From Actinomycetota bacterium (GTDB lineage: Bacteria > Actinomycetota > Actinomycetes > S36-B12 > UBA5976): DNA of 5,551 nucleotides. Where the stretch lies: the NCBI GenBank assembly GCA_009918865.1, contig RGCY01000085.1:1-5551 (forward strand). The letters are read 5' to 3'. Positions 1 to 5,551 of this stretch are shown here, one piece after another. How positions within the stretch are numbered: position 1 is the stretch's first letter; the number at the start of each line of letters is the position of its first letter. The notes below the pieces were generated by a model. That model was not told the DNA's origin and ran no database searches. It saw only the letters and a list, made by a program, of their open reading frames with translations. Both the position numbers and the translations under genes were made by a program.

Positions 1-578
1 CCCTTAGTCATTTTGGTGTGGACAAAGCCTGGTCTGACTAGCACAACATCAACACCGTCCGATGGCGCAGCAAGCAATCCGCGCGTTGCAAAGTCAAGCA
101 TCACCTTGCCCGCGCCATAAACCCAGTTACTCGGCCGTGGTCGCGCAATCGCAAAAGAAGACAACACCACAAGCACGCCGTGACCCTGAGCGCGCATCCG
201 CTCATGTGCGCGCATCAACCAAGATGTGGCACCAGTGCCATTGATCTCAAGCGATGCCACTGAACTCTGAACATCAGGGGTCTGTCCGCCTCCGACGAGC
301 ACACCGGCAGCAATGACGAGCACATCGACTTCGGAACTAAAGACGTCAGCAATGACCTGTTCATGCGCGTGGAGGTTTCGAGCGTCGCAGATGTGTGTGC
401 TCACAGTTGCGCCACGCGACTCCAAACCGCGAGCGGCGTCTTCCAAACTTCTCGCACGTGGCCCAACCAAACAGACATGGGTTGCTGGTGCCAAAAGTTC
501 GGCAGCGATAGCCAGACCAATCTCAGAGCCACCACCAAAGACAACTATCCGTTGCGGTTCGCGCAAGGAGTTCATCAT
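1..578 (-). other. dprE2: DprE2-like SDR domain of the fusion (partial)
   Basis: This is the second half of the fused chain, residues 434-625. It is a short-chain dehydrogenase/reductase that would reduce the 2'-keto intermediate to polyprenyl-phosphoryl arabinose. Visible motifs are the dinucleotide loop FGGGSEIG (447-454), the VIAAG strand (521-525) in place of the classical NNAG, the catalytic serine in LSS (572-574), the YGAGK motif with Tyr587 and Lys591, and RPGFVHTKM (615-623), the segment after the catalytic core. The GGGSEIG form is typical of DprE2 rather than of general SDRs. Two adjacent ATG codons (578 and 575) lie where a separate dprE2 would begin. I see no Shine-Dalgarno sequence before them and no upstream stop, so separate translation is not supported. 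If a sequencing error hides a stop, this would be an ordinary dprE2 gene overlapping dprE1. Confidence 0.8.
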
Positions 579-1877
579 GGATTGATCGGATGCGAAGATT
601 CCGCGCTCATCCATCCGCGCACACACCTCGCGGAAGCGCTCCAGGTGTGGATACATCGCAGCCACCATGTCTGGCGCCATCCGCGAGTCTTTCGCTAGAT
701 AAATCCGTCCGCCCACTCCAACCACCTGCTCATCAGCCCAGCGCAGTCGCGTGGCGAGCCCTTGCGTATCCGCAGGTATGTCAACTGCCAAAGTCCAACC
801 CGGCATCGGAAACGACATCAGTCCAGTATCGGCTGCACCGAATCTCTTCAAGACGGTCAGAAATGATGCAACCCCATCGGTTGCAAACTTCTCAAGAATC
901 TGGCGCAATGTCGCAAGAGCGGCATCGGGCACCACGAACTGGTACTGCACGAAACCTGCCCGGCCATAGACGCGATTCCAATCAGCAACTGCATCTAATG
1001 GATAAAAGAACTCGCGGATTGACTGCTTCTCTGCATCCCGATGGCGCGGTGCACGACGATGCCAGGCCGCGTTGAACGCCGACACCATCGCATGATTCAG
1101 CAACCGCGGCGGCACCCACGCCGGTGCACTCACGCGCTCCGAAGCGAGCACGAGCTCGCGCACGTCGCCAACCTGGTGCTCGCCACTGGTAACGACTCCG
1201 CGGCCGAATTTGGTGCCGGTGGCGAGTGAATCCAGCCACGCTACGGAATAGGTGGACTTATCAGCATCGGTGAGTGCCGCAACCGTGTCTTCGAATGAAT
1301 CGGTGCGGCGCGTGCTGACACTCATCTGGCCGCCTGGAATAGGCATGAGCGCCACTTCAGCCGAAATGATGATGCCGGTTAAGCCCATCCCACCAACCGT
1401 GGCGTCAAACTCAATAGTCCCTGGTCGCAAGCGCCGTCGTTGTCCTGACGAGTCGACGATGTCAATGGCTCGCACGTGCCGCCCAAATCCACCTGCCCGG
1501 TGATGATTCTTGCCATGCACATCAGCGGCGATGGCACCGGCAATGGTCACATTGCTCGTTCCTGGGGTGACCGGGATGAACCAACCCCGTGGCACCGCCT
1601 GATTCACGAGTGATCGCACACTCACGCCGGCACCGCACGTGACAACTCCGTCGCCGCGTTCCCAGCCTTCAATGCCAGTGATGCCGGTTGTGTCGATGAC
1701 CGTCCCACCGGCAGTTTGCGCACAGTCCCCGTATGACCGGCCCAATCCGCGCGCGATGAGTGGCCCCCGTGATTCGCGAATCCGCTCGGCCACGGCTGAT
1801 TCCGAGGTGACCGCAACGACATTCGCGAGTGTGGCTGCGGTTCTCCCCCACCCCGTCAGCGTTGTGCGCGCCGTCAT
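1..1877 (-). CDS. dprE1-dprE2: DprE1-DprE2 fusion: decaprenylphosphoryl-ribose 2'-epimerase, both subunits in one chain (3' end cut by window)
   Basis: The protein would epimerise polyprenyl-phosphoryl ribose to the arabinose form: an FAD-dependent oxidation at C2' by the DprE1 half, then NAD(P)H reduction by the DprE2 half. The frame opens with ATG at 1877 and I read every codon to base 3 without a stop, giving 625 residues. Residues 1-433 match DprE1: LTGWGRT near the start, FAD-binding ARGLGRSYGD (42-51), HGKNHH (121-126), TVGGMGLTGII (160-170), QYQF (311-314), LAKDSR (394-399) and the usual C-terminal FASD (428-431). His121 and Lys396 correspond to catalytic-site M. tuberculosis His132 and Lys418. 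Residues 434-625 match DprE2. The halves meet with almost no linker. The start is supported because LTGWGRT lies directly after it. It lies 7 nt after the UbiA stop, with only a weak ribosome binding site, so coupled translation is likely. About 60 residues of DprE2 should lie beyond base 1. Confidence 0.9.
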   Translation of the reverse strand, partial: MTARTTLTGWGRTAATLANVVAVTSESAVAERIRESRGPLIARGLGRSYGDCAQTAGGTVIDTTGITGIEGWERGDGVVTCGAGVSVRSLVNQAVPRGWFIPVTPGTSNVTIAGAIAADVHGKNHHRAGGFGRHVRAIDIVDSSGQRRRLRPGTIEFDATVGGMGLTGIIISAEVALMPIPGGQMSVSTRRTDSFEDTVAALTDADKSTYSVAWLDSLATGTKFGRGVVTSGEHQVGDVRELVLASERVSAPAWVPPRLLNHAMVSAFNAAWHRRAPRHRDAEKQSIREFFYPLDAVADWNRVYGRAGFVQYQFVVPDAALATLRQILEKFATDGVASFLTVLKRFGAADTGLMSFPMPGWTLAVDIPADTQGLATRLRWADEQVVGVGGRIYLAKDSRMAPDMVAAMYPHLERFREVCARMDERGIFASDQSMMNSLREPQRIVVFGGGSEIGLAIAAELLAPATHVCLVGPRARSLEDAARGLESRGATVSTHICDARNLHAHEQVIADVFSSEVDVLVIAAGVLVGGGQTPDVQSSVASLEINGTGATSWLMRAHERMRAQGHGVLVVLSSFAIARPRPSNWVYGAGKVMLDFATRGLLAAPSDGVDVVLVRPGFVHTKMTK

Positions 1878-1884
1878 CGCAGGC

Positions 1885-2829
1885 TCAATTCGCAGATGCC
1901 ACGTAAGTCGAGAACAGCGCAAGCCACAGGGCCCCTAAGCCAATCATCATCCAATCGTCAAGCAGCGCATCCTCCGGACGCTCGCCTCCACCGGAGTTGA
2001 TGACATGCACATACCGTGCAATGCCTGCAGTCACCGGGGCGGCAGACACTGCCGTGAGAACGCCCGAACCACGATGCATGCCTACGAAGATAACCCAGCC
2101 GGAATATGCAGCAACTGCGATGGTCGCGGCCATCATCGAGATGAGGTTCAAGTAACGAGCGGAGTAAGCAGTCAACACAGTGCGAGGTGCTGCTGCAGAG
2201 TCAAGGGGCACCGACTGCAGTCGCTGCATCTCTGCCACTCGTTTGCCTGCAACAACGAGCAATGCTGCAGCGCAAATGACAATCAGGAACCATCCGGACA
2301 ACATCGTGGATGTTCCGACGCCACCAATCACAGCGCGCAGCAAGAATCCGGCTGAAACCATGACCATTTCCAGTCCAGGAACAGTCTTGAGCCACAGCGA
2401 ATATGCGAGCGTCACCGCGAGGTAGAGCACGGTCAACAACGCCACCGAGCGACCGCAGATAGACGCGGTCACGATTGACACACCAACTAACCCAGCAGCC
2501 CAAGAAACTGCCGCGATGGTGCTGACCTGGCCAGATGCGATAGGTCGCATGCACTTACGTGGGTGAGCACGGTCGTAATCGCGATCACGAACATCATTGA
2601 TGAGGTAACCGGCACTTGATGCACAACACAAGGCCACAAACATCAACACAACGCGATTGGCAATGCCTGATGCTGAAAGTTCACCGGCGGCCAACGGCGC
2701 TGCTGCAACCAAAATATTCTTGGCCCACTGCTTGGGGCGTAGGGCTTGAATCAACGCCCATCCGCGATTGCCCGACGGTGTAGGCGACGTCGTGTGCGCA
2801 GGTAAGGCTGCACTCGCCACTTCGTTCAC
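1885..2829 (-). CDS. ubiA: UbiA-family decaprenyl-phosphate phosphoribosyltransferase (DPPR synthase)
   Basis: This is an integral membrane prenyltransferase-fold enzyme that would move 5-phosphoribose from PRPP onto polyprenyl phosphate, the committed step towards the arabinan donor. Numbered from the GTG at 2829 (314 residues), it has LRPKQWAKN (about 30-38), the metal-binding NDVRDRDYD (78-86) followed by HP.K..RPIASG, YSLWLK (143-148), VVAGKR (192-197) and TAYSARYLN (220-228). Hydrophobic stretches fill most of the chain, as expected for about nine membrane segments. Length and motif order match M. tuberculosis Rv3806c (302 residues). The motifs separate it from quinone or haem UbiA enzymes. 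The start is chosen because GGAG (2839-2836) lies 6 nt before this GTG. An alternative TTG at 2841 adds four residues but has no ribosome binding site. It is the first gene of a leftward operon with the DprE1-DprE2 fusion, so consecutive pathway steps are co-transcribed. The 5-phosphate phosphatase step has no gene in the window. Confidence 0.92.
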   Translation of the reverse strand: MNEVASAALPAHTTSPTPSGNRGWALIQALRPKQWAKNILVAAAPLAAGELSASGIANRVVLMFVALCCASSAGYLINDVRDRDYDRAHPRKCMRPIASGQVSTIAAVSWAAGLVGVSIVTASICGRSVALLTVLYLAVTLAYSLWLKTVPGLEMVMVSAGFLLRAVIGGVGTSTMLSGWFLIVICAAALLVVAGKRVAEMQRLQSVPLDSAAAPRTVLTAYSARYLNLISMMAATIAVAAYSGWVIFVGMHRGSGVLTAVSAAPVTAGIARYVHVINSGGGERPEDALLDDWMMIGLGALWLALFSTYVASAN

Positions 2830-2835
2830 GACGCT

Positions 2836-2839
2836 CTCC
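2836..2839 (-). promoter_or_regulatory. Ribosome binding site deciding the ubiA start
   Basis: GGAG on the minus strand, 6 nt before the GTG at 2829. It lies inside the reading frame that would begin at the TTG at 2841, so it favours the GTG as the true start. Confidence 0.6.
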
Positions 2840-2886
2840 AAGTCGATTCACTAGCAGGTAATCCAACGCCTCGGCAGCGCAACGCT

Positions 2887-2906
2887 ACTGCGCCCACGTG
2901 GGCAGT
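2887..2906. repeat. Palindrome, possible operator
   Basis: The core GCCCACGTGGGC (2892-2903) is a perfect 12-bp palindrome centred on CACGTG. Flanking ACTGC (2887-2891) and GCAGT (2902-2906) also form complementary arms that overlap the core by 2 nt, so the element could extend with a short bulge. It lies 62 nt upstream of the ubiA GTG, a fitting place for a regulator of the leftward operon. I cannot name a regulator that binds it. It lacks the T-tract of a terminator. Confidence 0.4.
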
Positions 2907-3083
2907 GCCGCCATACGCAGCAAAATCCTCGCAAACAGCCCAGCACATGCGCGTCCGAATGTGGCTGCTGGGGTGAGCGCACTACTCGGGTTCGCCTGCA
3001 CCTAAGCACCCCTGACGCGCCACTCAAGGTACGGTGCGCATGTCACATTTCCATTGACCACGGTGTTTCTCAGATACTCAAAC

Positions 3084-3089
3084 AAGGAG
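3084..3089 (+). promoter_or_regulatory. Ribosome binding site of the phosphodiester glycosidase gene
   Basis: AAGGAG, 7 nt before the ATG at 3097. This is the strongest Shine-Dalgarno match in the window and fixes that start. Confidence 0.75.
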
Positions 3090-3096
3090 CCTTTGC

Positions 3097-4284
3097 ATGC
3101 CTCGCACACGCTCAGGGGAGCAGGCAGACCATGAGGCGAGCAAAGACTCAGCGACTCCACGGCGGTGGAAACGTTGGCGCAGATTTCTCGGCGTCGTCGT
3201 CGCCCTAGGTCTCATCTCAGCCAGCGTGATTGTGTTTATCGCAAGTCGCGCGCCGGGCACAGACCCATTAGCCGTAAAGGTGGCGGTCTGGGGTCGAAGC
3301 CACGGTCTCGGATTTGCCATCACTGCCTACGAGCGAGTGGCTTACGCGGTGCACCCACCCAAAGTTGGGGGCACCGCAACCATCTCGGTCACTTCCCGCC
3401 CCACACCCACGACCTCTGAACCAACCAAACAGCCAGTAGCTCCCATCCCCCCAGTCGTCCCGGGAACTCCAATCGCAAATGAAGGTCAGTGGCAGAGCGT
3501 TGTCAGCAAAGCCGGACAACCGGTTGTGAACGTTGCATATCTCCGACCGGACTCAGAGCACACTTCCTACCTCACTGCAGTGATGCGATTGGACCATTCG
3601 CGGATTCGCCTGCAACTCCATCCTGGGTATGAAGACCCAGGTGACATCACGCGCTTCGGCGTTCCAGACAGAATCGTGCGAACGCAATGGCCCACACTCG
3701 TTGCGGCGTTTAACGGCGGATTCAAAATCAGTGACGCTCGCGGCGGCTTCTATCTCAACGGCGTGACGGCAGGAAAACTTCGCCCGGGCGCCGCATCACT
3801 AGTGACATACAGGGATGGGCGCGTGAACGTCGGCGCGTGGGGTGAAGACATTTCAATGTCCTCCGATATCGAATCAGTACGTCAAAATTTGCGACTACTT
3901 GTGGATGATGGAAAAGTGACTAAGTCTGCAAACTCTGCCGTGCGAAGTTCATGGGGTGGCACGCTCGGAGGTGCGTACTTTGTCTGGCGAACTGGAATTG
4001 GCATCCGCGCAGATGGCGACATCGTGTTCGCCGTTGGTGACAGCCTGTCCGCGCGCACTCTGGCTGGCGTACTGAAGGCAGCCGGAGCGGTGCGAGCCAT
4101 GCAACTTGACATCAACCCAGACTGGGCAGCCGGATTTTGGTTCAGTGAACCACCAGCGTCATCCACATCACGCCGACCCGTGGCCCACAAGGTTCTGGAC
4201 TTCAAGAAGCCGCTCTACAGATGGTTCACGGCCACAAGCCGCGACTTCTACAGTGTTCACCTGCGAGAGCCAAACACGCCATGA
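3097..4284 (+). CDS. Membrane-anchored phosphodiester glycosidase (NAGPA/DUF2233) family protein
   Basis: A protein of 395 residues. A basic cytoplasmic stretch (PRRWKRWRRF, 21-30) precedes one hydrophobic segment at about 30-49 with no clear cleavage site, so it is probably anchored with the rest outside. A Pro/Thr-rich linker (about 100-124) leads to the catalytic-type domain (about 130-393). Family marks are VAAFNGGFK (202-210), GGFYLNG (216-222), RTGIGIRADGDIVFAV (298-313), SARTLAGVLKAAGA (318-331) and MQLDIN (335-340) with Asp338. The family includes the enzyme that removes GlcNAc from a phosphodiester on lysosomal proteins. Bacterial members are mostly uncharacterised and found in envelope or exopolysaccharide settings. 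The substrate here is unknown. Its place beside arabinan-donor genes suggests cell-wall glycan work, but it is divergently transcribed, so that is inference. Its stop overlaps the next start as ATGA. Confidence 0.85.
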   Translation: MPRTRSGEQADHEASKDSATPRRWKRWRRFLGVVVALGLISASVIVFIASRAPGTDPLAVKVAVWGRSHGLGFAITAYERVAYAVHPPKVGGTATISVTSRPTPTTSEPTKQPVAPIPPVVPGTPIANEGQWQSVVSKAGQPVVNVAYLRPDSEHTSYLTAVMRLDHSRIRLQLHPGYEDPGDITRFGVPDRIVRTQWPTLVAAFNGGFKISDARGGFYLNGVTAGKLRPGAASLVTYRDGRVNVGAWGEDISMSSDIESVRQNLRLLVDDGKVTKSANSAVRSSWGGTLGGAYFVWRTGIGIRADGDIVFAVGDSLSARTLAGVLKAAGAVRAMQLDINPDWAAGFWFSEPPASSTSRRPVAHKVLDFKKPLYRWFTATSRDFYSVHLREPNTP

Positions 4285-4763
4285 TTCGTGCCGCCGTAGA
4301 TTCAGATGTTCACGAGATTCACACGATGATTCGCGAACTTGCCGAATATGAGCGCGAACCCGATGCGGTTGAGGCAAGTGCGCAAGACTTGGCAGTTGCC
4401 TTGTTTAGTGAGCAGCCGTTGTGTCACGCACTTGTTGCTGTCACTGAAACTGACACCATCGCAGGGTTCGCCTTGTGGTTCGTGACATATTCCACCTGGC
4501 GTGGTCGACATGGCATTTACCTAGAAGATCTCTATGTCCGCCCCGAGCATCGAGGCCAGGGTTACGGGCGTTCGTTACTCACCACAGTTGCCGGCATCGC
4601 TCACGAACGTGGCTACAGTCGATTTGAGTGGTCGGTTCTGGATTGGAATGCTCCATCCATCGCTTTTTACGAAAGCATGGGCGCTGAGCCTGTGCCCGGC
4701 TGGACGAAGTATCGGCTTTCGGGGAGCGCACTCGAGGCTGTCGCAAGGACCATTTCTGGCTGA
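4281..4763 (+). CDS. GNAT N-acetyltransferase, SSAT-like (diamine/polyamine or thialysine type)
   Basis: A protein of 160 residues covering one complete GNAT domain. The acetyl-CoA loop is RGQGYG (91-96), preceded by IYLEDLYVRPEH (79-90). The later WNAPSIAFYESMGA (122-135) holds the usual Asn and Tyr130. The pattern ELAEYE (19-24), CHALVAV (48-54), GFALWFVTYSTW (62-73) and YLEDLYV follows human SAT1/SAT2 closely, so a small amine or amino-acid side chain is the likely substrate. This is a family inference, and bacterial members vary in substrate. It is cytoplasmic, with no signal peptide. The ATG at 4281 overlaps the glycosidase stop (ATGA), which implies coupled translation. A start upstream at 4221 in the same frame is possible but would overlap the glycosidase by 64 nt, and the GNAT fold begins just after the chosen ATG. 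Confidence 0.88.
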   Translation: MIRAAVDSDVHEIHTMIRELAEYEREPDAVEASAQDLAVALFSEQPLCHALVAVTETDTIAGFALWFVTYSTWRGRHGIYLEDLYVRPEHRGQGYGRSLLTTVAGIAHERGYSRFEWSVLDWNAPSIAFYESMGAEPVPGWTKYRLSGSALEAVARTISG

Positions 4764-4949
4764 ACACCTGCGCGCGGTGGCGCTTCGCTCCTAGCGTCGC
4801 TGGTGTGAGTGCCGCGCATTTCGAACCACGTCAGAAGTTGTCGCTTGCGATTGCGGCGGATGAGGTCATCGATCTGCGCGATGTCCTACCAGCGCAAGCC
4901 CTACTGCCATTTGCAGCGGACTCTGTGGCCTCGTCGACGTGTGACATAG
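4764..4949 (+). other. Unassigned stretch up to the suspected junction; possible 5' fragment of an unrecognised gene
   Basis: From a GTG at 4805 a frame reads about 48 plausible codons, including KLSLAIAADEVIDLRDVLP. It would look like the start of a cytoplasmic protein that I do not recognise, and there is no clear ribosome binding site. The same frame stays open to 5242, but from about 4950 on it only shadows the HPF frame (Arg/Ser/Gln-rich), so the 145-residue whole is unlikely to be one protein. I interpret it as possibly the N-terminus of a gene on the left-hand genome cut at the junction. No terminator with a T-tract was seen after the acetyltransferase. Confidence 0.3.
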
Positions 4950-5210
4950 AACTCGATCCTCGCCGCGCACATCGTTCTTCTTCACAACCACGACCGCAAG
5001 AAGCCTTACATCGTGAAGGTTCACCTTGCGCTCAGCGGACCCGACATCCACGCCGAAGACGCCGAGGCCGACCTCTATGTGGCCATCGACAAAGTCGTCG
5101 ACAAGCTCTCGCGCCAGATCAGCAAACTCAAAACCAAGAAAAAAGAACACGACAAGCACCGCACCCAGCAGAAGCGCGAAGCCGAGAAACGCGGCTACAA
5201 GCGGCCTTAA
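4950..5210 (+). CDS. hpf: Ribosome hibernation-promoting factor (HPF/RaiA-like), 5'-truncated
   Basis: The frame gives the C-terminal part of the HPF/YfiA fold, which binds the small ribosomal subunit decoding region in stationary phase. Recognisable are AAHIVLHNHD (from 4962), VKVHLALSGPDIHAED (5013-5060), DLYVAIDKVVDKLSRQI (5070-5120) and a Lys/Arg-rich tail ending at the TAA at 5208. The DLY.AID..VDKL..Q. helix is the family's strongest mark. The N-terminal 30-40 residues (first strand and helix, normally opening with a G..L.LT-type motif) are absent. In this frame a TAG lies at 4947-4949, directly before the similarity begins. A GTG at 5013 could be called as a start (65 residues), but homology begins upstream of it. 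The frame differs from that of the left-hand open frame at 4805. It is therefore a gene beheaded by a junction, or a pseudogene. scpA follows 6 nt after its stop. Confidence 0.65.
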   Translation, partial: NSILAAHIVLLHNHDRKKPYIVKVHLALSGPDIHAEDAEADLYVAIDKVVDKLSRQISKLKTKKKEHDKHRTQQKREAEKRGYKRP

Positions 5211-5216
5211 AGTCGC

Positions 5217-5551
5217 GTGGAGGACTACAAGGTCAAACTTGATGTATTCGAGGGTCCGCTCGATCTGTTGCTCTACCTCATCAAACGCGATGAGGTGGAT
5301 ATCTACGACATTTCGATCGAGCGGATCACCAAGCAATACATGGCCTACATCGAGGCCTTCCAGGTTCTGAATATCGAGCTGGCCGGCGAATTCATCGTCA
5401 TGGCCGCGAACCTCCTCTACATCAAAAGCCGGACACTCCTCCCCGTCGATCAGCAGATGGCGGAGGAGGACGCCGAAGAGGATGACCCCCGCTTCGAACT
5501 CATCCGGCAGCTTATCGAGTATAAAAAATTCAAGGAGGCGGCGGCCCTCCT
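5217..5551 (+). CDS. scpA: Segregation and condensation protein A (ScpA), N-terminal part, cut by window end
   Basis: ScpA is the kleisin that bridges SMC dimers with ScpB in bacterial chromosome condensation and segregation. The first 111 residues are present. FEGPLDLLLYLI (11-22) is the signature of the kleisin N-terminal domain, followed by DIYDISIERITKQY (28-41), EFIVMAANLLYIKSRTLLP (58-76), an acidic linker (about 81-90), then DPRFELIRQLIEYKKFKEAA. The full protein is usually about 230-280 residues, so more than half lies outside. The GTG at 5217 is the only start that keeps FEGPLDLLL; the HPF stop lies 6 nt upstream in the same frame. There is no good Shine-Dalgarno, so coupling to the HPF gene is likely. 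The DEVDIYDI/NIELAGEFIVMAANLLYIKSR form differs from actinobacterial ScpA as I know it and looks like the PVC-group version. Confidence 0.9.
   Translation, partial: MEDYKVKLDVFEGPLDLLLYLIKRDEVDIYDISIERITKQYMAYIEAFQVLNIELAGEFIVMAANLLYIKSRTLLPVDQQMAEEDAEEDDPRFELIRQLIEYKKFKEAAAL

Larger units (their letters stand above)
2830..3096. promoter_or_regulatory. Divergent intergenic region between the arabinose-donor operon and the glycosidase-acetyltransferase pair
   Basis: About 267 nt without a credible gene. It must hold the promoters of both divergent transcripts if each block has its own. I could not identify a convincing -35/-10 pair on either strand. Seen in it are a 12-bp perfect palindrome (2892-2903), an 8-bp inverted repeat pair (2945-2952 with 3036-3043, possibly chance), and the ribosome binding site of the rightward gene at 3084-3089. 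Confidence 0.5.

Noticed and set aside
590..1075. A 161-residue plus-strand open frame (and others at 313-585, 363-698, 1252-1503, 1639-1938)
   Set aside because: All lie antisense to the DprE1-DprE2 fusion and read as low-complexity, Arg/Ser/Pro-rich peptides with no recognisable domain.
2005..2355. A 116-residue His/Cys-rich plus-strand open frame that could suggest a zinc-binding protein
   Set aside because: It is antisense to the membrane segments of UbiA, whose motifs are unambiguous. The Cys and His codons are complements of Ala and Val codons.
2829..2841. TTG at 2841 as the ubiA start
   Set aside because: There is no Shine-Dalgarno sequence upstream of it, whereas the GTG at 2829 has GGAG at 6 nt and keeps all conserved regions.
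3054..3078. TTGACC (3054-3059) and GATACT (3073-3078) as a promoter for the rightward genes
   Set aside because: The spacing between them is only 13 nt, and the -10-like element is weak and very close to the ribosome binding site.
4764..4806. ACACC (4764-4768) with GGTGT (4802-4806) and small GCG/CGC stems as a terminator after the acetyltransferase
   Set aside because: The outer arms are far apart, the inner stems are only about 4 bp, and no T-tract follows.
4805..5242. A 145-residue open frame on the plus strand
   Set aside because: Its second half is a frame-shifted shadow of the HPF and early ScpA frames, Arg/Ser/Gln-rich and without family features. Only the first 48 codons may be coding.
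4866..5336. A 156-residue minus-strand open frame with a hydrophobic stretch
   Set aside because: It is antisense to the HPF and ScpA frames, which have clear family motifs. The hydrophobic run is the complement of the Lys-rich HPF tail.

Overview
The window holds two blocks that do not look as if they come from the same kind of organism. Bases 1 to about 4765 read as an actinobacterial (Actinomycetota) segment. The evidence is a decaprenyl-phosphate arabinose pathway, used for mycobacterial-type arabinogalactan walls, together with GTG starts and a moderately high GC content. From about 4950 to the end, the sequence encodes the C-terminal part of a ribosome hibernation factor and the start of ScpA. 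This ScpA is of a type unlike the actinobacterial form and more like that of the Verrucomicrobiota/PVC group; the phylum is an inference from memory of these families.

Minus-strand operon (2829 down to 1, running off the left edge): a UbiA-family decaprenyl-phosphate phosphoribosyltransferase, then 7 nt later one uninterrupted reading frame that joins DprE1 (FAD oxidase) to DprE2 (SDR reductase). Together they would turn PRPP and a polyprenyl phosphate into polyprenyl-phosphoryl arabinose, the arabinan donor. The 5-phosphate phosphatase step is not encoded in the window. The fusion is open at base 1, so its last residues are missing. At the position of Mycobacterium tuberculosis DprE1 Cys387, the target of benzothiazinones, it has alanine.

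An intergenic region of about 267 nt (2830-3096) separates the divergent blocks. It holds a perfect 12-bp palindrome at 2892-2903 and a clear ribosome binding site for the rightward gene.

Plus-strand pair (3097-4763): a membrane-anchored phosphodiester glycosidase (NAGPA/DUF2233) family protein, overlapping by ATGA with a GNAT acetyltransferase of the spermidine/spermine (SSAT) type.

Right end (4764-5551): a stretch of about 186 nt with no recognised gene, then an HPF/RaiA-like C-terminal part with no N-terminus (a stop codon lies in its frame where homology begins). Six nucleotides after its stop comes a partial scpA that runs off the right edge. The beheaded HPF and the change of apparent lineage suggest a join near 4935-4965, either an assembly chimera or a real recombination or transfer breakpoint.
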